Both the position numbers and the translations under genes were made by a program. A stretch of DNA of 64,000 nt from Candidatus Gastranaerophilales bacterium (GTDB lineage: Bacteria > Cyanobacteriota > Vampirovibrionia > Gastranaerophilales > Gastranaerophilaceae): positions 1-64,000 of the forward strand of contig CALVEN010000005.1 in assembly GCA_944326585.1 (NCBI GenBank). Direction: 5' to 3'. The notes beneath the pieces were generated by a model. The model searched no databases. It saw only the letters and a list, made by a program, of their open reading frames with translations, and had not been told where the DNA came from. Each line of letters opens with the position of its first letter. Position 1 is the first letter of the stretch. Of this stretch, positions 1 through 8,111 are shown in pieces.

Positions 1-624
1 GAAGACGAAACTGAAGTTGAAGATCCTGTTGTTAAACCGGAGGATAAAGTAGAAGACGAAACTGAAGTTGAAGATCCGGTAGTCAATCCCGAATATGATG
101 CTCCGGAAGCTCCAAAAGATCAACCTGATGCAGCAGCAACCATAAGTTCCTTAAAAGAACAAATTCGTGAAAATAAAGCTGAAAATAAAGAATTACGTGC
201 AGAAATAAGAGATATTCGAAAAACTGAACGTGCAAAAGCAAGAGAAATAAGACTTGCTGAATATCAGGAAAAACAAGAACAGCAAAAAGCTCAATGGGCA
301 GAAGAAAAAGCAATCAGGGATGCCGAACGTGCTAAAAAGAAAGCTGAACGTGCAAAAGCAAGAGAAATAAGACTTGCTGAATATCAGGCAAGACAAGAAC
401 AGCAAAAAGCTCAGTGGGCGGAAGAAAAAGCAATCAGAGATGCAAAACGTTTGGAACGCAAAGCTATAAATGCCGAACTTCGTGAACAGCGTCAAGAATA
501 CAGACAAAATATTAAAGCTATCAAACAACAGACAAGAGAAGCAATTCGTGATATACGTTTGCAGACCCAAAAAGACATTATGGAATATAAATTAGCACAG
601 TCAAAATTGGAGATGACTGCATAG
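1..624 (+). CDS. C-terminal part of a charged, repeat-rich coiled-coil protein (5' end outside window)
   Basis: The frame is open from base 1 to a TAG at 622-624, giving 207 residues without a start, so the N-terminus lies upstream. The first ~35 residues are two copies of an acidic 17-residue unit (EDETEVEDPVV). The rest is very rich in K, E, R, A and Q and should form a long charged helix or coiled coil. It includes two near-identical 40-residue units starting ERAKAREIRLAEYQ at residues 76 and 116. No catalytic motif or membrane segment is visible. I do not recognise the family. The composition suggests a structural or surface-associated protein. A strong hairpin terminator follows the stop. 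Confidence 0.75.
   Translation, partial: EDETEVEDPVVKPEDKVEDETEVEDPVVNPEYDAPEAPKDQPDAAATISSLKEQIRENKAENKELRAEIRDIRKTERAKAREIRLAEYQEKQEQQKAQWAEEKAIRDAERAKKKAERAKAREIRLAEYQARQEQQKAQWAEEKAIRDAKRLERKAINAELREQRQEYRQNIKAIKQQTREAIRDIRLQTQKDIMEYKLAQSKLEMTA
226..465 (+). repeat. 120-bp tandem duplication inside the first CDS
   Basis: Two adjacent 120-bp copies begin at 226 and 346 and differ at only a few positions. Each encodes 40 residues (ERAKAREIRLAEYQ...). A shorter 51-bp repeat (copies at 1 and 52) precedes them. The periods are multiples of three, so copy number can change without shifting the frame. Confidence 0.85.
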
Positions 625-641
625 TGTGAATATTTCATAAA

Positions 642-671
642 AAAAAGACCGTCTTTTCAGACGGTCTTTTT
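642..671. terminator. Bidirectional intrinsic terminator
   Basis: An 11-bp stem AAAGACCGTCT / AGACGGTCTTT with a TTTC loop is flanked by A and T runs on both sides. It sits between the convergent ends of the first CDS (+) and the aldolase gene (-), so it can serve both. Confidence 0.85.
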
Positions 672-684
672 ATGTGATAAATAA

Positions 685-1644
685 TTAGTCCTGAGCGTGG
701 CCTGCTGTACCCAAAACGTCGCGCATTTTGTGCATAACCATTTCTTTAACAGCAGTTCTTCCCGGTCCCATATATTCTCTCGGGTCGAATTTTTCAGGAT
801 GTTCAATAAAGAATTCTCTGATAGTTGATGTCATTGCAAGTCTCAAGTCTGTATCAATGTTAATTTTAGCAACACCGTGTTTAGATGCATAAGCCAACAT
901 TTCTTCAGGAACACCTTGAGCATCAGGCAAGTTGCCGCCGAATTTGTTGCATTTTTCAACAAATTCTTTAGGAACTGATGAAGAACCGTGTAAAACTAAC
1001 GGATAATCATAGCCTACAACTGCATTTACGGCTTTTTTAATTTCAGCCAATCTTTCAAAATCAAGTTTAGCTTCGCCCTTGAATTTGTAAGCGCCGTGAG
1101 AAGTTCCGATAGCAACTGCTAATGAATCGCAGCCTGTTTCTTTAACAAATCTTGCTGCTTCTTCAGGATCAGTGTATGTTGAATCTTTAGCATGAACTTT
1201 AACATCATCTTCAACGCCTGCGAGTTTACCGAGTTCTGCTTCAACTGAAACTCCGCGCGGATGAGCGTAGTCTACAACCTGTTTAGTCAATTTGATGTTT
1301 TCTTCGAGCGGGAATCTTGAACCGTCAATCATAACTGATGAGAAACCGCCGTCAATACAAGCTTTACAAATTTCAAAATCAGCACCGTGATCAAGGTGTA
1401 AAGCGATAGGTACTGTAGTTGTAGCGAGTGCTGCTTCAACCAATTTGATTAAGTAAGTCTGGTTAGCATATTTTCTTGCACCTGCTGAAACCTGCAAAAT
1501 AATAGGTGATTGAGTTTCTTCAGCAGCTTCTGCAATACCTTGCAAAATTTCCATGTTGTTTACGTTGTAAGCACCGATAGCGTATCCGCCTGCCAATGCT
1601 TTTTTGAACATCTCTCCTGTTCCAACTAATTTTCTTTCACTCAT
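685..1644 (-). CDS. fba: Fructose-bisphosphate aldolase, class II
   Basis: This zinc enzyme reversibly cleaves fructose 1,6-bisphosphate to DHAP and glyceraldehyde 3-phosphate in cytosolic glycolysis and gluconeogenesis. At 319 residues it has normal length. Class II marks visible: AYNVNN near residue 25, HLDHG with Asp85/His86 (catalytic Asp and zinc His), EAELGK around 136, TSHGAYK with His183, and LHGSSS with His219 (zinc ligands and phosphate loop), then NIDTDLR. The ORF extends 18 codons further upstream. I chose ATG at 1644 because GAAGGAG lies just before it and MSERKLVGTGEM is the usual family start. It is a stand-alone gene with its own terminator. Confidence 0.95.
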   Translation of the reverse strand: MSERKLVGTGEMFKKALAGGYAIGAYNVNNMEILQGIAEAAEETQSPIILQVSAGARKYANQTYLIKLVEAALATTTVPIALHLDHGADFEICKACIDGGFSSVMIDGSRFPLEENIKLTKQVVDYAHPRGVSVEAELGKLAGVEDDVKVHAKDSTYTDPEEAARFVKETGCDSLAVAIGTSHGAYKFKGEAKLDFERLAEIKKAVNAVVGYDYPLVLHGSSSVPKEFVEKCNKFGGNLPDAQGVPEEMLAYASKHGVAKINIDTDLRLAMTSTIREFFIEHPEKFDPREYMGPGRTAVKEMVMHKMRDVLGTAGHAQD

Positions 1645-1764
1645 TTGAGTTCTCCTTCTTTTGTAAAATTTTACACACATCAAGTGTATTACAAACATTT
1701 ATGGATTACAAGCAAAAAAGTTTTTCAGGATATCGTTAAGATATATTAAATTTCTTCAAAACTC

Positions 1765-1793
1765 TTTACAAACCTGAAAAACATTGTTATAAT
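1765..1793 (+). promoter_or_regulatory. Sigma-70-type promoter for the 1896 gene
   Basis: TTTACA (1765-1770) and TATAAT (1788-1793) are separated by exactly 17 bp. This gives a start near 1800 and a leader of about 95 nt before the ATG at 1896. It is a sequence match only. Confidence 0.6.
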
Positions 1794-1895
1794 AGGCACA
1801 TAAGGTTAGTGAATTAAGAAAATTAAATATTAGTGGTAGCAAAAAAGGTTTTTAGGTGTTTTCTGATGAAAAAGTACTAAAAACAAGGAGTTGTT

Positions 1896-3032
1896 ATGGC
1901 AATTCAAGCAATATCAAGGGTTACGAACAGAGGTTATTCAAATATAAGTTTTGGAAAACGCGGGGAAAAACCTGCAAAAAATCATAATGTTACAAGTCCG
2001 GTAAAAGCGGTTCCGCTGGCGGTTTTGATAGCAATGAGTCCTTTAACCACGACAAATGCGGAAAATATTATGAGAGCTGAAAGCAATGCAAATACAATTG
2101 AACTTACTGAAGCTCCGCAATCGCAGGGTCGAGTGCTTATTTATGGTGATTCATTTAAGACTCAAAACGGCACGGACGTTATTGTGATGGCATTGAATAC
2201 AAAAGGCGGCACTGACAGCTTTGATAAAATTTTGTTAAAAGCCGGAAAGTTTACATTTGAAGCCAAGGATCTTGTCAACAGAGAAATATATTTATATGGC
2301 GAAAACGGTGTAAAAGAAGGTCCTATGTATACTAAAGAAGTCATAGGAGAAACCGAATATAATGGAAAAATTCAAAGCTTCAGCTTTCTTGATCCTCAAG
2401 TTGTTAATTATGTAGAAGCGGTCATTTCCCAGCCGACCAATCAGAGCAATATAAAAGGTGTCCGGCAGGCTCATAATAATTTGATTGTTGCAAATGAGGA
2501 AGGCGATTTGCTTTTTGTTGAAGACGATTTTATAAATCATAGCATCGGAATATTATCTACAATTTTTGAATTTAATACCGAAGGAAACGAAAAAACGTAT
2601 GAAGCTGCATTGGAACATAATGGTAGAAAGTCTATGGGTAAAGATGATATATATATTAAAGGTTCTCATGGAAATTACATCCTTAAGTTTTACGATTTAG
2701 ATAATGATTTAAGTAATTTTGAAGAAATAAGAGTTGTACACGAAGACCTGGGTGTTAGGTCAACCAGAGTAAAAGGAGTCTCTTTAATTGATGGCAGGCT
2801 TCACGGCTTAGATGCATTGTTAAATACCGGATTAATAACTGCGATATCTCTTGATAATGAACCTCTTTATACTGAATATTTTGGTAGTCAAATAGATAAT
2901 TTTATTATAATGGATGATATTTTGGGTTCTGAAATTATGAAGGTACTACAATCACCGGAATATAACAAAAATTCAGAATCAGCTGTTAAGATAAACCAAA
3001 AAGTTTCTAACTTGGTGCTTGAAGATAAATGA
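1896..3032 (+). CDS. Uncharacterised protein with possible signal/anchor sequence
   Basis: 378 residues starting at an ATG behind AAGGAG. The N-terminus holds a short motif, NISFGKRGEKP (residues ~18-28). A hydrophobic stretch follows (PLAVLIAMSPLTTTNA, ~41-56) that could be a late signal peptide cleaved after the TNA. The remainder is soluble-looking, with mixed strands and acidic patches (VLIYGDSFK, LLFVEDDFIN). No known domain or catalytic motif is recognised. It is monocistronic, with its own promoter and terminator. Two other unknown proteins in this window carry a similar NF/SFxxK motif near the N-terminus, which suggests a lineage-specific sorting or processing feature. That is inference. 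Confidence 0.7.
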   Translation: MAIQAISRVTNRGYSNISFGKRGEKPAKNHNVTSPVKAVPLAVLIAMSPLTTTNAENIMRAESNANTIELTEAPQSQGRVLIYGDSFKTQNGTDVIVMALNTKGGTDSFDKILLKAGKFTFEAKDLVNREIYLYGENGVKEGPMYTKEVIGETEYNGKIQSFSFLDPQVVNYVEAVISQPTNQSNIKGVRQAHNNLIVANEEGDLLFVEDDFINHSIGILSTIFEFNTEGNEKTYEAALEHNGRKSMGKDDIYIKGSHGNYILKFYDLDNDLSNFEEIRVVHEDLGVRSTRVKGVSLIDGRLHGLDALLNTGLITAISLDNEPLYTEYFGSQIDNFIIMDDILGSEIMKVLQSPEYNKNSESAVKINQKVSNLVLEDK

Positions 3033-3057
3033 TATATGTAAACAAATGTAACAACAT

Positions 3058-3094
3058 AAAAACATGCTGAAATAGAGCATTTTAGCATGTTTTT
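3058..3094 (+). terminator. Intrinsic terminator
   Basis: Stem AAAACATGCT / AGCATGTTTT with a 15-nt A/T-rich loop and a trailing T run, 26 bp after the stop at 3032. Confidence 0.75.
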
Positions 3095-3127
3095 ATATAA
3101 ATAAGTGTTAAAAACAGAGAGAAAATA

Positions 3128-5797
3128 ATGGCTTTTGGTGACGGTACAATTAAACAGCAGAATGTGCAGCAGGTGCAAACAACGCCTGCCGGCTCAGTTA
3201 CACCAAATCCTATTGTTGAAAGTTCAAAAAATATAGTTGTACCTGTAGCTGTTGATGAAGAGTTACTTAAATTACTTGGTCTAACTCTGGAACAATATTT
3301 ACAGTTATCTGACGAACAAAAAAATGAAGTAAATAATCAGATTAATCAAATTAAAAATTCTGCTGATGAAACAAATTTTGGTATAAAGGGTTTATCTGTT
3401 GAAAAAACAACAACAGAGGCAGCAAATGACCAATTAACATTAATTGAAAATCCTGTGGAGGTAAAGGCTGAAGTCCAGAATAAAGAAAATAGTATTATTA
3501 AGCGGGATGATACTTCTAAACGAACTATAACGGAAAAAGACTGGAAACAAATGTCTCCTGAACAAAGGGCTGCTTATTTAAGATCCATAACGGATGAAAT
3601 GCTAAAAGATGTTCCTGAAGATCAAAAAGATGCAGCAAGACAAGAACTGTTAGACAATCGTATAAAGCAGACACGCGGATTTTCTGATGAAAGATGGAAT
3701 AATATGTCAGATGAGCGTAAGGCGCGTTTACGCAGAAATTATATGGCTGATTTCCATATGGTTATAGAAAATGGGTTTACAAAAGAAGATTTGGCAAATC
3801 TTTCTTATGCAGATAAGACAAAACTTGAAATACAACATGGGCTTATGCATAAAGAAAAGCTGCTTGATAAAATTTCAGAAGAAATTACTCAAAATTCAGT
3901 AACTTTTGAAGCCGGTGGTAACATAGAAGACGCAATGGCAATAGGTCTGGATTTGGCACAGAAGCAAGAGAGAATTTCTTCAAGCATAGAAAAGTCTAAA
4001 AAAATGTTAGCTAATTCTTCTTCTGAATTAGATGCAAGACAGAATACTATAGGTGCTGCATTAAATGCAGCCAGTCAAAAAGCTGATGGTACTTATGATA
4101 ATTTATATACAGATTTTAAACATAGTATAGATGGTAAGCAACTTTCACGTGCAGAGACAAAGCAAGCTTTTCTTGATTATGCATTTAAAGAGATTGATAA
4201 GGTTCCTGAAGAAAAAAGGGCTAAGACCATAGAGAATATGATAGGCTCTTTAAGGGGTGAGAACGACCACTTTGCAAGCATATTATTGACTGCTGTAGGT
4301 AGCGATACTAAGCTTCTTGACTCTTTAAATTTTGACGATTTTGGTCAAGAAATGAAAGATGCGTTGATAGATATAAACAAATATTGGGAAGCACACGGAA
4401 CTCAAGATTTGTCAGAAAATGAAGCTGCCGCTGTCGCAAGATTCCATACAAGATTGGGAGATACACGCGGTGACTATTTCCTTCCTGAAGTAACGGATGC
4501 CAGGGCTATTATGGCTAAAGGCGGTCATGTCATGGCAATGGAAGAATTTTCAAAGACCAAGAATGAAGATTTGCAACGCACGCATGTTGACGCAGTGAAT
4601 TTGGCTCCAACTCTTGCAATAAGAAGAGAATATGCAGCTACCGTTACTAATTTAAAAAATGATGAGATTAGGCGTGAGCAGACATCAAAGGTTTTTGAAG
4701 GAATTTCCGGTGAAGAACAAATTGAGACACAAAAAGTAATAGCACAAAGAGCTCGTGGTGATAAATTTGTACTGCATGGTTTTAATGACGCCTTGGCAGA
4801 AAAAATTATAGAAAAAGATGCGCAGGTGCCGTTTGCGCAGAACACAATGGATGCAACGCAATATTTATCTGATGCGGATGCGGTAGAAGTTCAAAAAGGT
4901 TTGGCTGATGCAAACGCATCCGGGGTTGACGCGGAAAACCAGGATGACATCTACAAGATTGTTATGTCATCAAAATTTGATGAGGTTCAGGAATACGCCG
5001 CAAGTAATATCTACAAATTGGACGAAAGCGTCAGAGATTGGGCAAGTGATTACACCAAATCTCTCGGCAAAGAAAATCTTAACGACGCAATCAGAACCGA
5101 ACCTCCCGCACCTGATAATTCATCCGATGCAGCATCTTCCGTTGAACAAAATTATTCTTCAAATGAAATTCCATCTCAAGATTCTGTTAGTCCGGTAAAT
5201 TTTGACGACACACCGGTTGAAACTCCTCAATCTGAGGAGCAAACCGTTCAAATGCAGGAAGAATTTAAAAAAATTGATTTGAACAGCGCAGAAGCCGCTC
5301 AAAAATTTGTTGAAATTGTTGATAAATATAATGTGCAATTTTCAAATTATCTTGCCGGTCTGTCCCAGGGACAACGAACTAAGATGATTGAATTGTATTG
5401 TAAAAATGCAAGTCCGGCTAAAATATTTACTTTCTTGAAAGATAATTTATCATTCTATCAAACAATTTTAAACAGTGCCGGTACTAAATTGAATATGTAC
5501 AAGGATGACATATTTAAACTCTTGAAAGGCAAAGAATCTAATACTGTTGCTTTAGCCACCGAGTTGGGTATAGATATAATGGAATATGCCAAAACTAATA
5601 AAGAAGAAGCTCCTGATTTGGCTATTGTAACCAAAAATACCGAATTGGCGCGTAATATTTTGTTAAACCCCGGATTTTATAATTATCAGCCCGGTTCCTC
5701 TGTCCACCAAAAACTTCTGGAATTGGCTTCCGGTCCAAAGCATGACAAGAAATCCGATAACAGTGAAATGGGCAACAATTTGCAAATAAAAGCTTAG
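3128..5797 (+). CDS. Large uncharacterised helical protein (889 aa)
   Basis: The ATG at 3128 follows AGAGAGAAA. There is no signal peptide and no membrane segment. The protein is Q-, K-, E- and A-rich and largely helical. Visible pieces: LLGLTLEQYLQLSDEQKNEV (~46-65), short recurrent stretches such as WKQMSPEQRAAYLR and WNNMSDERKARLRR (~135-205), a long helical middle, a Pro/Ser-rich linker (~655-705), and a distinct C-terminal helical region (~720-870). The W-x-x-M-S-x-E-x-R-A/K-x-L-R pattern occurring twice suggests a small internal repeat. I do not recognise the family. It has no terminator before ispH, so some read-through is possible. Confidence 0.75.
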   Translation: MAFGDGTIKQQNVQQVQTTPAGSVTPNPIVESSKNIVVPVAVDEELLKLLGLTLEQYLQLSDEQKNEVNNQINQIKNSADETNFGIKGLSVEKTTTEAANDQLTLIENPVEVKAEVQNKENSIIKRDDTSKRTITEKDWKQMSPEQRAAYLRSITDEMLKDVPEDQKDAARQELLDNRIKQTRGFSDERWNNMSDERKARLRRNYMADFHMVIENGFTKEDLANLSYADKTKLEIQHGLMHKEKLLDKISEEITQNSVTFEAGGNIEDAMAIGLDLAQKQERISSSIEKSKKMLANSSSELDARQNTIGAALNAASQKADGTYDNLYTDFKHSIDGKQLSRAETKQAFLDYAFKEIDKVPEEKRAKTIENMIGSLRGENDHFASILLTAVGSDTKLLDSLNFDDFGQEMKDALIDINKYWEAHGTQDLSENEAAAVARFHTRLGDTRGDYFLPEVTDARAIMAKGGHVMAMEEFSKTKNEDLQRTHVDAVNLAPTLAIRREYAATVTNLKNDEIRREQTSKVFEGISGEEQIETQKVIAQRARGDKFVLHGFNDALAEKIIEKDAQVPFAQNTMDATQYLSDADAVEVQKGLADANASGVDAENQDDIYKIVMSSKFDEVQEYAASNIYKLDESVRDWASDYTKSLGKENLNDAIRTEPPAPDNSSDAASSVEQNYSSNEIPSQDSVSPVNFDDTPVETPQSEEQTVQMQEEFKKIDLNSAEAAQKFVEIVDKYNVQFSNYLAGLSQGQRTKMIELYCKNASPAKIFTFLKDNLSFYQTILNSAGTKLNMYKDDIFKLLKGKESNTVALATELGIDIMEYAKTNKEEAPDLAIVTKNTELARNILLNPGFYNYQPGSSVHQKLLELASGPKHDKKSDNSEMGNNLQIKA

Positions 5798-5850
5798 ATT
5801 GACTTTTGGTTGTGTTTGTAATTTAATTGTCTTACAGCGGTTTATTTTTT

Positions 5851-5877
5851 GTCATTCTGAATTTATTTCAGAATCTC
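5851..5877 (-). repeat. Palindromic dispersed element, 27-bp half unit (ispH 5' side)
   Basis: Begins GTCATTCTGAA and ends TTCAGAATCTC, the reverse complement of the half units in nrdJ and ileS. It lies 67 bp before the chosen ispH start, in the same open frame as ispH. Read through, it would encode VILNLFQNL. Confidence 0.85.
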
Positions 5878-5943
5878 ATTAAAATAATTCTTAAAAATTT
5901 TAAGAAAAAATCGCGAGTCCAGAAGAAAGAAGACAATTTTAAA

Positions 5944-6813
5944 TTGCCGAAAGAAATTATTTTAGCAAAACACGCGGGATTTTGCTACGGTGTAAAAAGA
6001 GCCGTTGAAACCGCTAAAAAATTAAAAGCCGAAAACCCTGATAAAAATGTTTTTGTGCTGGGTGAACTTATTCATAACACTCAGGTTATTCACGAATTGG
6101 AAAGTTTAGGGATAAAAACACTAACCGAAATTCCCGAAAAGGGCGAGGGGATTTGTGTTATCAGAAGTCATGGCGAAAGCCCGCAGGTTATTGAAAAAAT
6201 TAAACAGGCAGGCTTTGAACCTGTTGATTTGACCTGTCCTGACGTCAAAAAAGTTCAGCAAAAAGCAATTGAACTTGCAAAAGAGGGGTATTACGTTGTT
6301 ATAGTCGGAAAATCCGAACACCCCGAAGTTATTGCGATTAAAGCAAATGCCGAACTCTATACCGACAAAGTCGTTGTTGCAAGTTCCGTTGAAAAATTAA
6401 AACCGCTTGAAGCCGAATTAAAATCACATAAAAAAATAGGAGTGGTTGTCCAGACAACGCAAAGGATTACAACCCTGACGCCTGTGGTTGAATACCTGAC
6501 GGCTATTGCAAAAGAATTGCACGTCGCAAATACAATCTGCTCAAGCACTTCCATGCGGCAAACAGAAGCTAAAGAATTGGCGCAAAACAGCGATCTTATG
6601 ATTGTCGTAGGTTCCAAAAAAAGCGCTAACACAACTCATTTGGCTGAAATTTTGAAAGACATTACAAAAACAATTCACATTGAAAACGACGAAGAATTGG
6701 AAAATTATATTGATTTAATCAAAAACGCAGAAAAAATTTCGATTACTGCAGGGGCTTCCACCCCTCAGGAAGTTATTGAAAAAGTAATTAATAAAATTAG
6801 AAAAGGAGAATAA
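5944..6813 (+). CDS. ispH: 4-hydroxy-3-methylbut-2-enyl diphosphate reductase
   Basis: This is the last enzyme of the MEP pathway. It reduces HMBPP to IPP and DMAPP with a 4Fe-4S cluster in the cytosol. The three cluster cysteines are present in GFCYGVKRA, DLTCPDV and TICSSTSMRQ. Also seen are IHNTQV, IRSHGE, SKKSANTTHL and TAGASTPQEV. The frame is open back to TTG 5827, directly after an in-frame TAA, but that extension is mostly the palindromic repeat plus basic residues. No in-frame ATG exists. I chose TTG 5944 (MPKEIILAKHAGFCYG), which matches the usual family start and gives 289 residues. The true start is uncertain. rpsA follows after 2 bp, suggesting co-transcription. Confidence 0.9.
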   Translation: MPKEIILAKHAGFCYGVKRAVETAKKLKAENPDKNVFVLGELIHNTQVIHELESLGIKTLTEIPEKGEGICVIRSHGESPQVIEKIKQAGFEPVDLTCPDVKKVQQKAIELAKEGYYVVIVGKSEHPEVIAIKANAELYTDKVVVASSVEKLKPLEAELKSHKKIGVVVQTTQRITTLTPVVEYLTAIAKELHVANTICSSTSMRQTEAKELAQNSDLMIVVGSKKSANTTHLAEILKDITKTIHIENDEELENYIDLIKNAEKISITAGASTPQEVIEKVINKIRKGE

Positions 6814-6815
6814 AA

Positions 6816-7889
6816 ATGACAGCAACATTAGAAAAAACATCAATGGATGAATTTGAAAAACTTTTGGAAGAAAGCTTTTCAAAATCTTATTCAGTAGCCG
6901 ATATCGTAGAAGGTACGGTTGCTAAAAAAGAACAGGACGGATATTTGATAAGTATTCGCGGTGCAAAAACGGAAGCATTCTTGCCGAGTAAAGAAATCCC
7001 TTCAGGCGAAGGCGCTGAAACTCTTGAAATCGGTGATGAAAAAGAATTTTACGTTTTAAAAGAAGAAAATGACGAAGAAGGAATGGTTTTGTCACTTAAA
7101 CGTATTGCATTTGCTCAAGCATGGGCACAGTTGAATGATGCAAAAGTTCAGGGCGACACTATTTTAGCAAAAGTTGTTTCTATAGTAAAAGGCGGTGTTC
7201 TGGTTGACGTGGCTGATTTGAAAGGATTTATCCCGTCATCACAATTGAGAACAGGCACTCCGTTCGACGGTCTGGTTGATCAAAAAATTGAAGTTAAAGT
7301 TCTCGAAGCAGATCCCAAGAAAAATAAATTAATCCTTTCTCAGCGTATGGCTGTTGCAGAACAGCGTGATCAGGTTGTTGATAACATCCTGTCAACTCTT
7401 GAAGAAGGTCAGATAGTTAAAGGCGAAGTCGTAAGAATCGCTGATTTCGGCGCATTCGTTGATATCAACGGAATAGACGGTTTGCTGCCTATTTCAGAAA
7501 TTTCATGGTCAAGAATTAAACATCCGTCTGATGTTATTTCTCTCGGTGAAACCATTGAAGTTAAAATTATTAAAATCGATAATGAATTGAAGAGAATTTC
7601 ATTATCATTAAAGAGAATGGGTGAAGATCCTTGGCAGCAGATTGAAGGTCAGTTTGAAGAAGGTCAGGTAATCACGGGTACTGTTAATAAAGTTACGGGT
7701 TTTGGCGCATTTATTAACATTTTCCCGGGTGTTGAAGCTTTATTACCGGTTTCCGAAATGGCTGACGAAAACGTTAACCCGTTTAATCAATTCAAAGTCG
7801 GCGACAGTGTTGAAGTTCTGATTAAGAAATTCACACCGCAAGAACACAGAATAGCTTTGAGTATCAAAGACATCAATAAAGATGCGTAA
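6816..7889 (+). CDS. rpsA: 30S ribosomal protein S1 (four S1 domains)
   Basis: 357 residues with four S1 RNA-binding repeats at about 25-93, 108-175, 198-267 and 283-352. Repeats 3 and 4 keep the canonical G-x-V-x-x-I/V-x-x-F-G-A-F core (GEVVRIADFGAFVDI, GTVNKVTGFGAFINI). It binds mRNA on the small subunit and promotes initiation on weakly structured leaders. The four-domain length is shorter than the six-domain E. coli form and close to forms in cyanobacteria and Gram-positives. It starts behind AAAGGAG two bases after ispH. In Clostridia IspH and S1 are often a single fused protein, so this pair is an unfused version of that arrangement. Confidence 0.93.
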   Translation: MTATLEKTSMDEFEKLLEESFSKSYSVADIVEGTVAKKEQDGYLISIRGAKTEAFLPSKEIPSGEGAETLEIGDEKEFYVLKEENDEEGMVLSLKRIAFAQAWAQLNDAKVQGDTILAKVVSIVKGGVLVDVADLKGFIPSSQLRTGTPFDGLVDQKIEVKVLEADPKKNKLILSQRMAVAEQRDQVVDNILSTLEEGQIVKGEVVRIADFGAFVDINGIDGLLPISEISWSRIKHPSDVISLGETIEVKIIKIDNELKRISLSLKRMGEDPWQQIEGQFEEGQVITGTVNKVTGFGAFINIFPGVEALLPVSEMADENVNPFNQFKVGDSVEVLIKKFTPQEHRIALSIKDINKDA

Positions 7890-7895
7890 AATCAG

Positions 7896-7923
7896 AAAAA
7901 GCTCCCTTTCGGGAGCTTTTTTA
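7896..7923 (+). terminator. Intrinsic terminator after ispH-rpsA
   Basis: AAAAAGCTCCC / GGGAGCTTTTT stem with a TTTC loop and a T-rich tail, 7 bp after the rpsA stop. Confidence 0.9.
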
Positions 7924-8111
7924 TTTTTACAGGTGCCAACGGCATTATATTGCATTAAAACCGCTTTACATAAAAAATTAAATAGTGTTACAGTTTTGGC
8001 ATGCTGTTGCACGTAAATTAAAACTGGTGTAAAATTGTAGAACAATCATGCTTTGCAGCATGCTTTTAAGGGATAGAATTACTTTTAAAATAACAGACTA
8101 TGGAGGTTAAT

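Noticed and set aside
1..624. Truncated pseudogene at the window start
   Set aside because: The frame is intact to its stop with a proper terminator. The missing start is due to the window edge.
5827..5943. N-terminal extension as a genuine signal or membrane segment of IspH
   Set aside because: The hydrophobic FFVILNLFQNLIK stretch is the translated palindromic element, and IspH is cytosolic in known organisms.
8041..8100. Possible cobalamin riboswitch upstream of nrdJ
   Set aside because: Only a short CATGCT/AGCATG hairpin is present. None of the conserved B12-box elements are seen and the leader is too short.
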